Assembly: GCA_948144175.1 (NCBI GenBank)
Contig: CANXME010000501.1
Span: 1,463,442 to 1,527,441 of the forward strand
DNA length: 64,000 nucleotides
Source of the DNA: Closterium sp. NIES-65
Lineage: Eukaryota > Streptophyta > Zygnematophyceae > Desmidiales > Closteriaceae
Direction of reading: 5' to 3'
Part shown: one piece after another, positions 50,504-61,250 of the stretch
Position numbering within the stretch: the first letter of the stretch is position 1
Layout: the number at the start of each line of letters is the position of its first letter
Notes under the pieces: generated by a model
Database searches by the model: none
What the model was told of the DNA's origin: nothing
Seen by the model: the letters and a program-made list of their open reading frames with translations, nothing else
Translations under genes and position numbers: made by a program

Positions 50504-51150
50504 TCACGGACCTCTTGGGGCGACAGAGTGTGCTGCTGGCCCTGGCCACCGCCAGCGCCTCCACGACCACCACCGCCGCCGCCACCTCCTCGACCACCCC
50601 AACCCCTGCCGCCGCCGCGTCCACCGCCACCCCCACCACCACCTCCGCCCCTGCCACCTCCCCCGCCGCTGCCGCCACCACCCCCACCGCTGCCACTAGC
50701 CCCTCCAGTCGCGCCACCACCCCCACCGCCGCCACCGCCCCCACCACCGCCTCCCCCGCTGTCACCGCCACCGCCCTTGCCCCCTTTGCCCTTGCCCCTG
50801 CGGTGAGGAGTAGCGGGCAACGACAGCAGTGTACAGTGCCTGTGCAGTCTTGTGCTGCCCAAAGTGCTCGCGCTCATCTATCGGCAGGGAGTTGCGAATA
50901 GCGAAGCGAGCGTGGGCGTCACGAGTCTGCCACTGTGAGCGGGCAGTGCTGTCAGCAGTAGTAGCAGGAGCAGGAGCATGGCCTAGGGCGTGATCGTACA
51001 GTGAGATGTCCTCCTTGGCAGTGAGCTATAGGAGGAGGTGTAGGTCATCTAGCCAGGTTTCGAACTTCACTGGGCGGCCCTCAGCATCGAAAGCAAGCAC
51101 AGGAGGGCTAGCTTTAGCAGTAGTAGGAGTAATAGCAGTAGGGGCACCCC
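50504..51150 (-). pseudogene. Copia-K gag (central deletion)
   Basis: The minus strand gives PVLAFDAEGRPVKFETWLDDLHLLL, a TAG for Gln (about 51028), ARSQWQTRDAHARFAIRN and ALYTAVVARYSSP. It then joins directly to the Lys/Gly-rich and poly-Gly part (GKGKGGKGGGGDSG) and LSPQEVREWYSQ. The middle of the gag core, about 130 residues in Copia-C, is deleted. A C28 run (50460-50487) lies in the poly-Gly stretch. Confidence 0.85.
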
Positions 51151-51411
51151 AAAAACAGTAGGCAGTGCGACTCAGGTAGGGCGGCTCGGTCCAGTACGGT
51201 CGGCGCGGCTCGGTTCAAGTAGGGCGGCGCGGCTCGGGAAGGGCGGCGCGGCTAGGTTTGGGCGGCGCGGCTCGGTTTGGGCTGGGCGGCTCGGTTCGGG
51301 CGGTTCGGTTCGGGCGGCTCGATTCGGGCGGCTCGGTTCGGGCGGCTCGGTTCGGGCTGGGCGGCTCGGTTCGGGCTGCTCGGGTCGGGCGGCTCATTCT
51401 GGGGGGGCCGT

Positions 51412-51660
51412 TCGGGGCCTCTAGGGGCGAGCGCGGGGCCGTAAGGGGCCGCTAAGGGCGAGCGCGGGGCCGATCGGGGCCTCTAGGGGCGAGCGCGGGG
51501 CCGTAAGGGGCCGCTAAGGGCGAGCGCGGGGCCATTCGGGGCCTCTAGGGGCGAGCGCGGGGCCGTAAGGGGCCGCTAAGGGCGAGCGCGGGGCCGAGTG
51601 GGGCCTCTAGGGGCGAGCGCGGGGCCGTAAGGGGTCGCTAAGGGCGAGCGCGTGGGCCGA
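51412..51660 (-). repeat. 62-bp tandem repeat in the Copia-K leader
   Basis: Four copies with a 62-bp period, recognised by the word CCTCTAGGGGCGAGCGC recurring at 51418, 51480, 51542 and 51604. Each unit has two related halves (GGGGCGAGCGCGGGGCC and AAGGGCGAGCGCGGGGCC). Confidence 0.9.
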
Positions 51661-51740
51661 CGGGGCCTTAAAGGGCGGCGCGCGAGTCGCTAAGGGGCGG
51701 GTCGAGGGTCGCGGGGCCTTAGAGGGCCGTGAAAACCGAG

Positions 51741-51781
51741 GCGCCCTAGGGCGCAGGTAGGTAGGTAGGTAGGTAGGTAGT
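51741..51781 (-). repeat. 14-bp palindrome and (GTAG)n beside the Copia-K PBS
   Basis: GCGCCCTAGGGCGC (51741-51754) is a perfect palindrome, followed by six GTAG units (about 51756-51780) directly next to the PBS. Copia-K lacks the GGTCC/GGACC hairpin and GGGCCC found in relatives; this may be its replacement. Confidence 0.8.
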
Positions 51782-51795
51782 GGTGCTCTATACCA

Positions 51796-51927
51796 TGTTG
51801 AAATGAATGAACAAGAATGATTGAACTAACAGTGAAATCAGTACAAGTACCTAACCCTAGAATTGTGTACCCCCTATAGGCTTACCCACTGTAGCCTAAA
51901 AAAGCACAACATATATAATGTTTGACA
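51796..51927 (-). repeat. Copia-K 5' LTR
   Basis: 132 bp, four differences from the 3' copy. PBS at 51785-51795 (plus strand GCTCTATACCA). Followed by target copy AGGTG. Confidence 0.96.
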
Positions 51928-52052
51928 AGGTGGGCGCTAGTCCGTGAGTATGTGCATATCGCCAAAAGCTCACCCCTAGGAGTAGTGACAGCGACAAACT
52001 GGTTACTCACCAAGTTTGTAGCGAACGAGGGGAGGTGAAGACCTATGAGTGA
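51928..52052 (-). pseudogene. Copia-J protease region, part 1
   Basis: Minus strand: LIGLHLPSFATNLVS..., the protease C-terminal block conserved in the family (LSGLYLPSFSTNLVSG). It lies between the Copia-K target duplication and the solo Gypsy LTR. Confidence 0.7.
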
Positions 52053-52420
52053 TGTGAGAGTACGACGGCTTATGCCAGCTATGCTTGCTTGCCTTTACTT
52101 TATCATGCTATTTCTAGCATAGGATAATTATATGCATGCATGAATTGCTTGATTTCCTAGGCTAGGTGCTTTCCTATATTTTATTATAGTTATAGCACCG
52201 AGCTAGGTTGCGTGCACCGAATTCGGGCTTTTCGGTTGCCACCGAATTGCCTTCTACCGAATTCGGGAAGGATCTGTTCGGGACGCTTCGCGACCCGCAG
52301 AACCTTCGCATAACACCTGGTTACTGTGCCTTGTGTCGAGCCTATATATAGCCTCGCGTTGTACCCAGGTGATCATTCAATTACAATTCTCTTTTCTGAG
52401 CTCGATCCTAGATCCTCACA
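52053..52420 (+). repeat. Solo Gypsy LTR with AGTGA target duplication
   Basis: A 368-bp LTR, TGTGAGAGTACGACGG...GATCCTCACA, flanked by perfect AGTGA copies (52048-52052, 52421-52425). It shares its opening and general end with the Gypsy-E LTR. A TATA box (CCTATATATAGCC, about 52342) lies about 75 bp before the end. It interrupts Copia-J protease. Formed by recombination between the two LTRs of a former element. Confidence 0.93.
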
Positions 52421-53150
52421 AGTGAGCCCGTGGGGGTTACCGGACATGGGAGAACGGTGGAGGCACGTGCTACGACTGGGCCCACAGAGGGGTCAGCCAG
52501 AGTGTCTGGGACATGTGTAGTGAGCAGTGTGACTGTGGTGTAGTCGCAGAAGAAGCGAGCCGCGCCTAAGTCTAGTGTGAAAGTGTGCACAGCCTTCGCA
52601 GGGGTTGTACGTGCTAGCAGGCTCACAGCACCTATACTAGTAGCCGCTACACCACCGACGACGCATCATTGTGAAACCCACTCCCGAATCTGCTGCAGCG
52701 AGAGGGTCTCCGAATGACACTGTTGCTGCTGCTGAGCAGGAGCAGACGTACAGGTACCTACACTCGCCTCCTCGACCAGCGGACAGCGCTTCTGCAACGG
52801 ACAGGTGGCAGGAGAGAGGGAGGACTAGTGTCTAACAAAAGCGTCGAACAAAGTATGAGCCGACGTCACCTGACGAGATTGGGCCCTCTGATCGACTGGC
52901 AAGAGAGCTCGCACGGCACGCTGTGCGACAGCATCGTGCTCCGTCCACTGTCTCTAGGCAAGGCTGTCCATCCGGTACCGCCTCTGCACGTCCTCGCCAG
53001 CATCAGCAAGATGTTTAGTGGGAGTCGTAGGGGCCTAAAGGGACCCTGACGTGTGCTCGAGCAGGGAGACACTATCTCTAATGAAACGCCGGAGATACAC
53101 GTGCTGGCACGTAAATCACAACCCTAACTTGTAAGGGCGTCCGTCTGCGT
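52421..53150 (-). pseudogene. Copia-J protease start and gag remnant
   Basis: Minus strand: VHTFTLDLGAARFFCDYTTVT (the DSGAS active site is changed to DLGAA), then toward 52700 ETLSLQQIREWVSQ, the gag motif. Between 52730 and 53100 the translation is Arg/Ser-rich with no clear domain. The catalytic change alone shows that protease is inactive. Confidence 0.75.
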
Positions 53151-53910
53151 CAACTGCTAAGACTGGAGGCGTGGCCATGGTAGGCAGCGGTAATCAACAG
53201 CAGCGGCGCAAGGGCTGGAGTGGCAACCGTAGTGGTAGCGAGAGCCTGTAGCGACAGCAGAGGAATGTGCAGCGACAATGGTAATGGCAGTGCTGGCAGT
53301 AGCTGTTGTAATGGGAGGTGCTGGGACTGTGGCAGCTATAGTGGCTAAGGCAGTGCTCGAGCAGCAGGGCGTGCCGGGCGCAGGGCAGCAGGGTGTGCAG
53401 GGCATGCAGGCAGCAGGGCGCGTGGGCAGCAGGGCGCATGCGGGTAGCAGGCGACACAGACAGCAAAGGCGCGTGCGGGCAGTAGGCGACGCAAGCAGCA
53501 AGCACACGCGGGCTGCATGGCAGCAGGGCGCGTTGGCAGCAGATGCATGCGCAGGTAGCAGGGCGCATGCGGGCAGCAGGCAACGTGGTTAGCAGAGGCG
53601 CACGCGGGCTGCAGGACGCGCAGGCAGCAGGACGCGCGGGGCGCATGCAGCAGTGCGCGCGGGGCGTGGGCAGCGCAGGTGAGGGCAGGTTGCGGGCAGC
53701 TGCGCACGCGGCTAGCGCCTAGGGCAGTGCGCTGGCAGCGTGTGGGGCAGCCCGCTAGATAGGGCAAGTGCGAACGCGTGGGGAAGGGCGGCTCTAGCGG
53801 GCAGCCGGGTCACGTTCGTTAGGGGCAGGTCAGAAACACAGGCAGGGTAGAACGAACGGTGGGCCCTAAAAAACAAAATCGGTCCTAGGGACCTACTTGC
53901 TTTGAAACCA
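53151..53910 (-). repeat. Copia-J leader, PBS and hairpin
   Basis: The minus strand holds a C-rich leader with CGCGCCCTGCTGCC-type units (about 53780-53350). At its start lie the PBS TGGTTTCAAAGC (53910-53899), GGTCC/GGACC pairing (53881-53893), a T-run and GGGCCC (53861-53866). Antisense and sense open frames are low-complexity only. Confidence 0.75.
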
Positions 53911-54029
53911 TGTTAGAATCTAGCGAGCAGGAATGGATGAGCTATGAAAATTGGTACCCATAATGGGTTATACCCCTTGTAGGCTACCCCCTGTAGCTTA
54001 GAGATAACACACAAATATGAAGTTTGACA
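53911..54029 (-). repeat. Copia-J 5' LTR
   Basis: 119 bp, TGTTAGAATCTAGCG...TTTGACA on the plus strand. It carries the family LTR core. No partner is present because Copia-J lost its 3' end. Confidence 0.85.
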
Positions 54030-55171
54030 CTCTCGCCTCTCCCAGCCCCATTCTCCCCACTTCCCTAGCACCTCTCACCACATTTCTCCCCATTTCCCTC
54101 ACTTCTCCCAGCCGAGCCCCATTTATCCCATATCCCTCGCCACTCCCAGCTCAACCCACCCCGTTTCATTCACATCCCCCAGCCCCACCCCTCCCCACAA
54201 TTCCATCACCACTCCCAGCCCCAATTCCTCATTTCCCTGACGAAACAGGGTGCTCAATTTTGTACCCTGATTTTGACAGGGTGGAAGAAAACATACCCTG
54301 ACAGATAGGGTGACGTCCAGGGCCCATTTTATCAGTGTAAATCACCCTGATGCCTTGACTAGAAGGGTGTTTTTTGGTAGTAACACTGATGCTGTTGGGT
54401 AATTTTTCCGGGACCTTGATTTACCCTGATGTGCGAGGTCCCCCCTTCGTCCCCTAACCTCCCGACTCCGAAACCTGGATTTTCCCTATGCCAACTCTCG
54501 AAAATGTAGATTTCGGTAGGACTTTGCCAACTGTCTGATGATAATGATTAAGCTTGTTATTGTGTGCTATGTTAATAACAGCTGAAGCAGGGCTTTGCGA
54601 ATTGGTACACTGATGCCTCAGGGTAGTCTTTTTTATACATGCAAAAACCCTAACGCATCAGGTTTTCCACAACGGGTAACCCTAAAAATCAGGTTTTTGA
54701 AAATGTGCTAGACTGATCGTAAGGGTTGGTCAAAACCAAAAATTAGCCATGGTGACGTCATCAGGGCACCCTGATTCCTAAGAGTACCCCAAAACCAATA
54801 ATAGGCCCTGGTAAGAGGTATTGATTAGTGGTCGTTGACTTGAGAGATGTGTTAGGTGGGTCTTAAAGCCCTAGTATTGTACCATTTTTTTTTATCAATG
54901 GTCTTTGAGCTATGGCTGCACATGTAACATATCACATACTGTTTCAGGTCACAGCGTTAGTCACTTGCATTCAAGGGCAACTCACAAAAAGGTAGAGGTA
55001 CCGGTACATATACCAACACAGAAAGAGGCTAGGGAGCTAAAAGTGGAGATGTTCAAAGAGGGAGGGAGAGAGGGAGGGGAGGAGGGACAGAGGGAGGGAG
55101 GGAGGGAGGGAGGGAGGGAGCAAGGGGAACAATGGCAGTGCAACCTCTTTCAGGAAGGAGGAGGAAGTAAG
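54030..55171. other. Non-transposon sequence without a recognised gene
   Basis: 54030-54240 is a CT-rich tract built on CTCCCAGCCCCA. 54246-54811 repeats the word ACCCTGA(T) and its complement at least eight times. 54890-55010 is mixed. 55060-55125 is a (GGGA)n stretch. No protein domain or RNA gene is evident. This is the longest part of the window that does not look like an LTR element and probably belongs to the host chromosome. Confidence 0.5.
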
Positions 55172-55490
55172 TCAGCAGTGTCCCCAGATTCCGACTCCAC
55201 TCAGCTTAAACACCGAATACACGGCTGAGCCTGGCAGGGCCGCAGCACGCATGCTGGCAGCAGCCGCGTAAGCAGCGCCCGCAGCGGCAGTAGCAGCACC
55301 CGACACGCTCGGGAAGTTATCGAGCCACTCGCACAGCCACACGCCGGGGTGGGGCTGGGACCACGCGCAGGGAAGGTTAAGGTCGGTGGTTTGGGCTGAA
55401 GCAGGGTCAGTGACTGAGAGCATCGCTGACAGCTTGGGGGCGTCTGGGGAGACCACCACGATGCTCACGCCTAGCTTGCACTTGCGGTTG
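55172..55490 (-). CDS. Candidate terminal exon of a host gene (product unknown)
   Basis: On the minus strand a pyrimidine-rich stretch ending CTCCTCCTCGCAG is a textbook 3' splice site (AG complement at 55491-55492). It is followed by about 105 codons (NRKCKLGVSIVVVSPDAP...) to a TGA at 55172-55174. The sequence has a hydrophobic start (VSIVVV), several Trp and Cys (LPCAWSQPHPGVWLCEWLDNF) and an Ala-rich stretch (AATAAAGAAYAAAASMRAAA) that could be a membrane or helical segment. It has none of the biased composition of the retroelement frames. I do not recognise the family. Upstream exons, if real, lie beyond Copia-L or were lost. Confidence 0.45.
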
Positions 55491-55762
55491 CTGCGAGGAG
55501 GAGGGAGAAGGGAGGACGTCGAGATGAGGCAGTGGGGTTGAGATCTGTGTGCGTGGATGGTATAATTTTAAGAGAAGGAAGACTGGCATGCGAGATAAGG
55601 AATTGAGGCATTTCTCGTGCGGGGTGCGGAGCAAAGGAGCAGGGTGCGGAGCATGTTAGGCTGAGAAAATAGCCCTTAGGATCTTTGCAGGGGTGAATTC
55701 TGGGTAGAACTGATGTAGTAGCGGAAGCGTTTAATGAAGAGTTGTGAACCACCTTGCGCTAG
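55491..55762 (-). other. Probable intron or flank upstream of the candidate exon
   Basis: Less GC-rich than the exon, with no domain. The 3' splice site borders it at 55491. Copia-L begins at 55763, so the element may have inserted in this intron. Confidence 0.4.
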
Positions 55763-56099
55763 TATGTGAGGGCAAAGTTGATTGATTAAAGCAAAGAGAT
55801 ACAGGATTATATAAGAGTACAAGGAATACGAAGAGATACAGTTATAACTACTTTACTGTTGCTGTTGCGGTTCGATACAGTGACGACTCGGGCAACTGCT
55901 CTGTAGCGAGTCAGTTGTGTGTCCTTACTGTCGCGCTGTACTAGTCAAGTCAAAGGTCGCTGACCTTTGACTTTCGCGTAACCTCCAGCAGTTGCTCAAC
56001 CTCCGAGGGTTGACTCGCTGGTGCTGCGATATGTTGTGCTTCGCTTGCGCCTTGGTGTTTCGACACGATAGAGGCGCTTAGAATTAGTTGTTTCCAACA
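55763..56099 (-). repeat. Copia-L 3' LTR
   Basis: In sense it starts TGTTGGAAACAACTAATTC and ends CTTTGCCCTCACA (start of the plus-strand copy at 55763 or 55765). The adjacent purine-rich AGAAGCGAAGGGGAG (56100-56116, antisense) is the polypurine tract. The partner LTR is not in the window, so the limits rest on TG...CA and the tract. Confidence 0.75.
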
Positions 56100-56161
56100 C
56101 TCCCCTTCGCTTCTGGAGTGTCGCTGCTGGTGACGTGGCTCTGTCCAGTCAGCAGCATGCA

Positions 56162-59100
56162 TTACTCGAACTTCTGTTTTCCGTGCTTCTTGGTCAAGTA
56201 GTCAGCTGCCATCTCGGACGTGGGGCAGTATGACAGCTCGAGTCTCCCCTTCTCGATCTCGTCCTTCACGAAGAAATATCGCAGGGCGATGTGTTTCGTC
56301 CTGTTCGCGAAGCCGTTCTAGTTGGCTATGCGAATGGCCGACTGGTTGTCGCAGAACAGGGTGAAGTTCGGTAACTGGGCTAGCTTGGCTTCCTCCAGGA
56401 GTTCGCGAAGGTACAGTCCTTCCTTGGTGGCTGAGCAGAGTGCGATATATTCTGCTTCAGCTGAGGAGAGAGCGATTAATTCCTACTTGCTTGACTGCCA
56501 GGAGATAGGACCGATAGGCTCGAAGCGATAGATGTAGCCGGTGCGCGAGCGTCTGTTGTCGGAGTCGCCAGCGTGATCGGCGTCGACGTAGCCGATTAGC
56601 CTAGGTGTCGTGGTCCCGTTCTTGTGATAGGCCAGGTCGATTGTTGGGGTGCAGACGAGGTAGTGGAGAGCGCGGACGAGCTCCGCCATGTGTTTTGCTT
56701 CAGGTTTCTTGAGGTAGGTCGCGAGCTGACTTGCGGAGTATGACAGGTCCGGACGGCAAGTGACGGCTGCGAAGAGGAGACAACCCAGCTTTCTCTGGTA
56801 GTCGCGTATGCCAGCAGGCTTTAGTGGAGCGGATCCTTCCTTGCAGTTTCCTGTCGTGTAGCGATATGGCGTGGAGATGGTAGTTGGTGTGAGAGCGAAG
56901 CGTTTGGCGATGGTGTCGGCGTACTTTGCGGCGCTAAGGTAGATCGCGTCTTCTTCTTCCCGTATGTTGAGGCCGAGATATTGCGTGACGGTCGATGACA
57001 CTATGAGAGTGAGATCCTGTTGCAGCTCCCCTTCAAACCAAGTGGTGACGTTGTCAGTTGAGCCGATGTAGAGCAGGTCATCCACATAGACAATGAGCAG
57101 AATGTAGTCGTCGCCCTTCGTGAGCCGGTACATGCCTTGGTCGTGAGGTAGCTGGCGGAATCCAATGCGAATGAGTCTTGTGTGCAGGTACTGCTGCCAC
57201 AGCCTCAGTGCCTGTTTGATGCCATACAGGGACTTTACCAGCTGGCAGACTTGGTTGGGCTCTCCGTTGGAGCCGTGTGGAAGTTCGACGAAGATTTCGG
57301 CGTCAACAGGTGCGTAGAGGAATGCATTTGCGACGTCGATTTGCCGCAACTTCTTCTTCTTCATGGCAGTGATCGCGAGAAGAATTCGAAGTGAGGTGTG
57401 CCGACTGACTGGAGCGAACGTCTCGGTGAAGTCGCGTCCGTGCTCTTGATCGAAGCCGCGTACGACCCATCGTGCTTTAAACTTGTCGATGGTGCCGTCT
57501 TCTTTCGTCTTCACGCGGAAGACCCACTTTCCGGTGAGAATTGTTTTGTTCCGCGCCACACTGATAGGGACGACTTTCCAGGTGTTGCACTCCTCTAGTG
57601 CCTTTAATTCCCTGTCCATGGCTTCGCGCCATTTTTCCTTATGCTCCCCCCCCAGAGCCTGCTGAATTGTGGCAGGCTCCTTAGGAATGGCCGTGCCGTG
57701 GACTGCGGTGACGAGCCCGAGTATCTGGAGTCCACTCTGTGTGTAGCGGGGAAGGGATGTGTCCTCGAGATAAACAGCTTCGTCTCCCGCTTCTGGATCA
57801 GGTGTGAAATTGGGTCCAACGCGTTCTGCTTTGTCGGTGTTGACTTGTGCGGGTGTAACGTAACCGTTGTCAGCGAAATGGTAATAGGTTTCGGCATTGA
57901 TGCTGTCGCGTGGGTTTTCGTCGTCCATTGGAACGTCTACTGAGCAGTAGGGTAGAGGTCCGGCTTCTTCCGAGGCTCTGTCCACGTTCTGCTCGTCCCA
58001 GTCAGCTTCATCTTCTGCCGAGGCGAAGGCTCGGGTGCCAAGAAAGCCATCGGAGCGGTCGGGGTTTCCGTCTTGCAAATTGGCGAAGTAGTATCGGAGG
58101 GTGAGGTTTTCGTAGAAGATGACATCACGTGCTGCTACTATCTCTTTTGTCTCGACGTCGAAAATCTTCCATGTGTTGTAATGTTTTTCGATGCCCAGGT
58201 GTAGTCCCCACTGTGCGCGTTGGGAGAATCGGCCAGCTCGTGCAGATGGGGGCCGGTACTGTACCATGCAGGCGAAGACTCTCAACATTTTTGTGCTGCC
58301 CGGTTTTCCTGTCCACAGTAGATGCGGTGATGCGTTGTTCGGGAGTGATGATGTTGAGAGCAAGTTGTGCAGCATGACAGCGTGGTCCATTGCTTCGGGC
58401 CACTGGTGGTTGGGAAGGTGCATGCCACATAGCAGCTTGCGCATGGTGTTCTGGAGTGTCCTGTTCATCCTTTCTGCTACGCCTTGCTGTTGATGGGCGT
58501 AGGGAAGGGAGATGAGTCGCTTGATTCCTCTCTCTGCCAAGTACTCCTTGAACCTCTGTGAGGTGTATTCTCCTCCCCCGTCTGACTGGAAGCTTTTTAG
58601 TTTGACGCCCGATTCTCGTTCTGCTACTGGAAGCCAGGCGACGAAGGCTTCGAAGGCCATGTCCTTGCTTGGAAGATTTAGATGCCAAACGTATCGAGTG
58701 GTTGCGTCGATGAAGGTGATGGTGTAATTGTACGCGTTTTGTCCAGGCTCGCGGTTGTACAGGATGTCGCTGTACACTTTCTTGAGTGGCGCGTAAGCTG
58801 GTGCGCTTGGGTTGTGGTGAGACGCGAACGATTGATGCGGTAAGTCAGCTTCGGGATAGGTGAAGCATGTTCCACGAGCTCGCTGAAGTTCTCTGCCGTC
58901 AGTTAGGAGTAGAGAGTCTTTGTCGAGCACACCTGCTCTTATCGTGTTGTTTAACACCGTGTTGCTTGGGTGTCCCATTCTTGCGTGCCAGGTTCCTTCG
59001 GTGGCACGATGTCCGAGTGAGCGCCGATACATGTCGGAGTTGGAATAGAAGCTGGCGGTGAAGTTGGCGCTTCGATGAACTTCTCGTGGTGCTGGGTGCA

Positions 59101-59660
59101 GTTCCTGCGGGGGTGTCGGTGTGTGTCGTCAACGAGGATCGGTGCCGTTGAAGGACCAGCGATTGGTGCTGATGTTGCCGCTGTTGTCTCTGTTGTCTCT
59201 GTTGCTGCCGTTGTTGTCTCTGCTGCTACCGATGTTGTCTCTGCTGGTGTCGATGTTGTTTCTGCTGCTGCCAGATGTTGAATTGTCGCTAACGCTCTTG
59301 TTCTTTCTGCTTCAGGTATCATGTGTGAATACCAGAAACCGCCGGGGCTGAAGTCTGGGTCAAGATCCGGTGGATGTGTCTAAGAGGTGAAGGTGACGAT
59401 CGCGTCGCTGTCGGCGGTGCCGAGATCTGGAACGAAGTTGAGAACGAAAACATTGTTCTTCAAGACTGCCTTGCCGATGTAGAGACCTCCTCTCCCGTGG
59501 TACAATTTGAACTCCTGGGTGGTGCTGTCTGCTTCGAGGTGAATGCTTTTTGCCATCAACTGGTTGATGCTCAGTACGTTGTAGCTGAGTCCCTCCGCGA
59601 TTAATACTTTTGACATCTGTAGTAGAACGTTTGTCTCTCTTGACTGAAGTTGAGCCACGC
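56162..59660 (-). pseudogene. Copia-L pol (integrase, RT, RNase H)
   Basis: Protease C-terminal part and spacer (59660-59380), a frameshift near 59050, then a long frame 59032-56483: zinc-domain remnant (WHARMGHPS), integrase (YSDILY, SDGGGEY, E in QQQGVAERMNRTL), RT (TILTGKWVFRVKTKEDG, IDVANAFLYAPVDAEIFVELP, LIVYVDDLLYIGS) and RNase H (YVDADHAGD). A TAG at 56483-56485 (K-TAG-E, from CAG) interrupts SWQSSK.ELIALSSAEAEYIAL; a second CAG>TAG lies at about 56320. The frame ends naturally with TAA at 56162-56164. The catalytic residues are intact. Confidence 0.92.
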
Positions 59661-61250
59661 CTTGTCATCGTGTGCGCAGATTCTGGTTGTTGGCGACGGT
59701 GATGACTACTTCGCGTTGGAGTTGGTATTCTTGCTGCACGAAGCGTCCTGAAGAGCACATGTGCTGTCCGCAGCAACTGTCCAAGAACCAGGTATCTTTC
59801 CCGGACGGCTCGCTTTGGGCAATGGCTGCGTATGTTGGATTCAGTTGGAGTGACTCGCGGCGAGGTGTGGTGTTGTCGAGTTGCTCTTCCGGTGAGTAGT
59901 GCGGCGGTGACTCGTTGATGCAGGAATCGGTCAATTTTGCCATGCAGCTGACGATGTTTCTTGCTCCTTGTGCAGATTGTGTTGTTGAAGGTTGCGACTG
60001 ACTCGTGGGGTTCGCCTGCGTCGATGCCACTTGGCTGCTTGAGGGTCGAAGCTGCCGTTGCGGTGGAGTTGACTGTTGTCGATTCGGGCAGTGTGTGCGT
60101 GGGTGCCCTGACGTCTTGCAGATGTGGCAGAATGGAGGTACAGGCTTTGGTTGTTGTCGGTTGTTGTTGTTGTTGTTGTTGTAGCGTCGCTGAGTGTGGA
60201 AAGCGAATTCCGGTGTTGACGTTTTCTCTTGTGTCTTTCTTCTTGCAGGTCCATGTCTTGCTGTTCGACATTAATTTCGGCGCAGAGTGCCGCTTCGGAA
60301 ATCTTCCCGTGAGCTCGGAGAATAGCTGGAGTGGAGCGCCAATGAGGACCAAGTCCAGTGATGACGACCGTGACGAAAGCTTCTTCAGAGATTGAACCTC
60401 CGCATTGAAGGAGTGTGTCGCGTAGTTCGCGACAGCGGCTAATATACGCCATTCCCTTCTCGCCTTGTTTCATCTCGACTGTTGTCAGTTGCGCCATCAA
60501 CTGACTCTGATTTACGTTGTCTGTTGCTTGATACAGGCTCTTCAAGTGGCTGTATGCGAGTTCGGCGGAGTTGCCGTATCCTCGGTAAGACCGTATATTC
60601 TGCTGCTGGTTCGGGGTGATGTTCCTCAGTAGAATCGTGTACGCCATCATTGACTGGTAGGTGTAGTGCTGCTTCTCGTACTGTGTGCAGTTTGTTGGGT
60701 ATGGCAGAGATCCTTCGAAGAAACCAAGAATCTGCGCGTCTTCCACACTAACTCGAACTCGAACGACCAGGTGAAGAAGTCTTTTCCGTCGAAAGGCCTT
60801 GACGTCTGAAGTTTTAAGACGTGCGCGAACTGCGACTGAACTTGAAGTGCGTCCAGTGGTTTCTCCTGTCCAGGTGTAGGCTGCGGTTGTGGCATAAAGC
60901 TGATGGAGCCGCGCTGGGGCTCGTACGGAGCAAAGGTAGGTTGCTGTTGTTGATTTCCACGAGCGTAGGATGATCCATCAAGGCTCATTGGAGTCACGTC
61001 GTTGTTGTTATTGCTATTGTGTGACTGCGCAGGTGCCGATTGTTGGTGTTGCTCGTAGAAGGACATGAAGGAGAAAAACTTCTCCATCATGCTCTGGTCG
61101 AAGCCTGCAGGTTGATTCGCGGGAGTCTCGGTGGATGTTGCCTTGGGTCTTGTTGCCGTACCCTCCTCTGTCTGTAGACCAGAGGCAGGAGGTGGAGTAG
61201 GAGTAGTGCCGGGAGAACCAATAGAGGAACTCCTTTCCTTCTGAGTAACC
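59661..61250 (-). pseudogene. Copia-L gag and protease start
   Basis: Sense order: a low-complexity N-terminus (MVTQKERSSSIGSPG, about 61252), SRPFDGKDFFTWSFEFE, a frameshift near 60755, UBN2 core (EDAQILGFFEGSLPYPTNC, LKSLYQATDNVNQSQLMAQL, TVVITGLGPHWRSTPAI), a frameshift inside a (GTT)n/(AAC)n repeat near 60165-60185, canonical zinc knuckle CHICKTSGHPRTHC (about 60130-60090), protease active site DTWFLDSCCGQHMC (about 59790) and a TGA at 59665-59667. Confidence 0.88.

Larger units (their letters stand above)
45193..51927 (-). mobile_element. Copia-K, full-length defective Copia
   Basis: Two 132-bp LTRs (45193-45324, 51796-51927) differing at 4 positions (3%), with a perfect target-site duplication AGGTG (45188-45192, 51928-51932), inserted into Copia-J. 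Order on the minus strand: PBS (51795-51785, TGGTATAGAGC), leader with 62-bp repeats, gag with a central deletion, protease, zinc domain, integrase, linker, RT with intact YVDD, RNase H, polypurine hairpin. Stops and frameshifts in gag and pol make it non-autonomous. Confidence 0.96.
40832..54029 (-). mobile_element. Copia-J, old truncated Copia hosting three insertions
   Basis: Minus-strand order: LTR (54029-53911), PBS, hairpin, leader, gag remnant, protease (52626-52421 and 52052-51928), protease-to-zinc spacer (45192-45043), zinc-domain end and integrase (41340-40832). Pol stops in mid-integrase at the inverted junction with Copia-F. Interruptions: solo Gypsy LTR (52053-52420), Copia-K (45193-51927) and Copia-H with flanking sequence (41341-45042). 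The match of reading order across the three gaps shows that these are pieces of one element. Confidence 0.8.

Noticed and set aside
51412..51660. CRISPR-like array
   Set aside because: The units are contiguous, with no unique spacers, in a eukaryotic retroelement leader.
54246..54811. hAT-type DNA transposon
   Set aside because: Only five or six terminal bases match and there is no 8-bp duplication or transposase.
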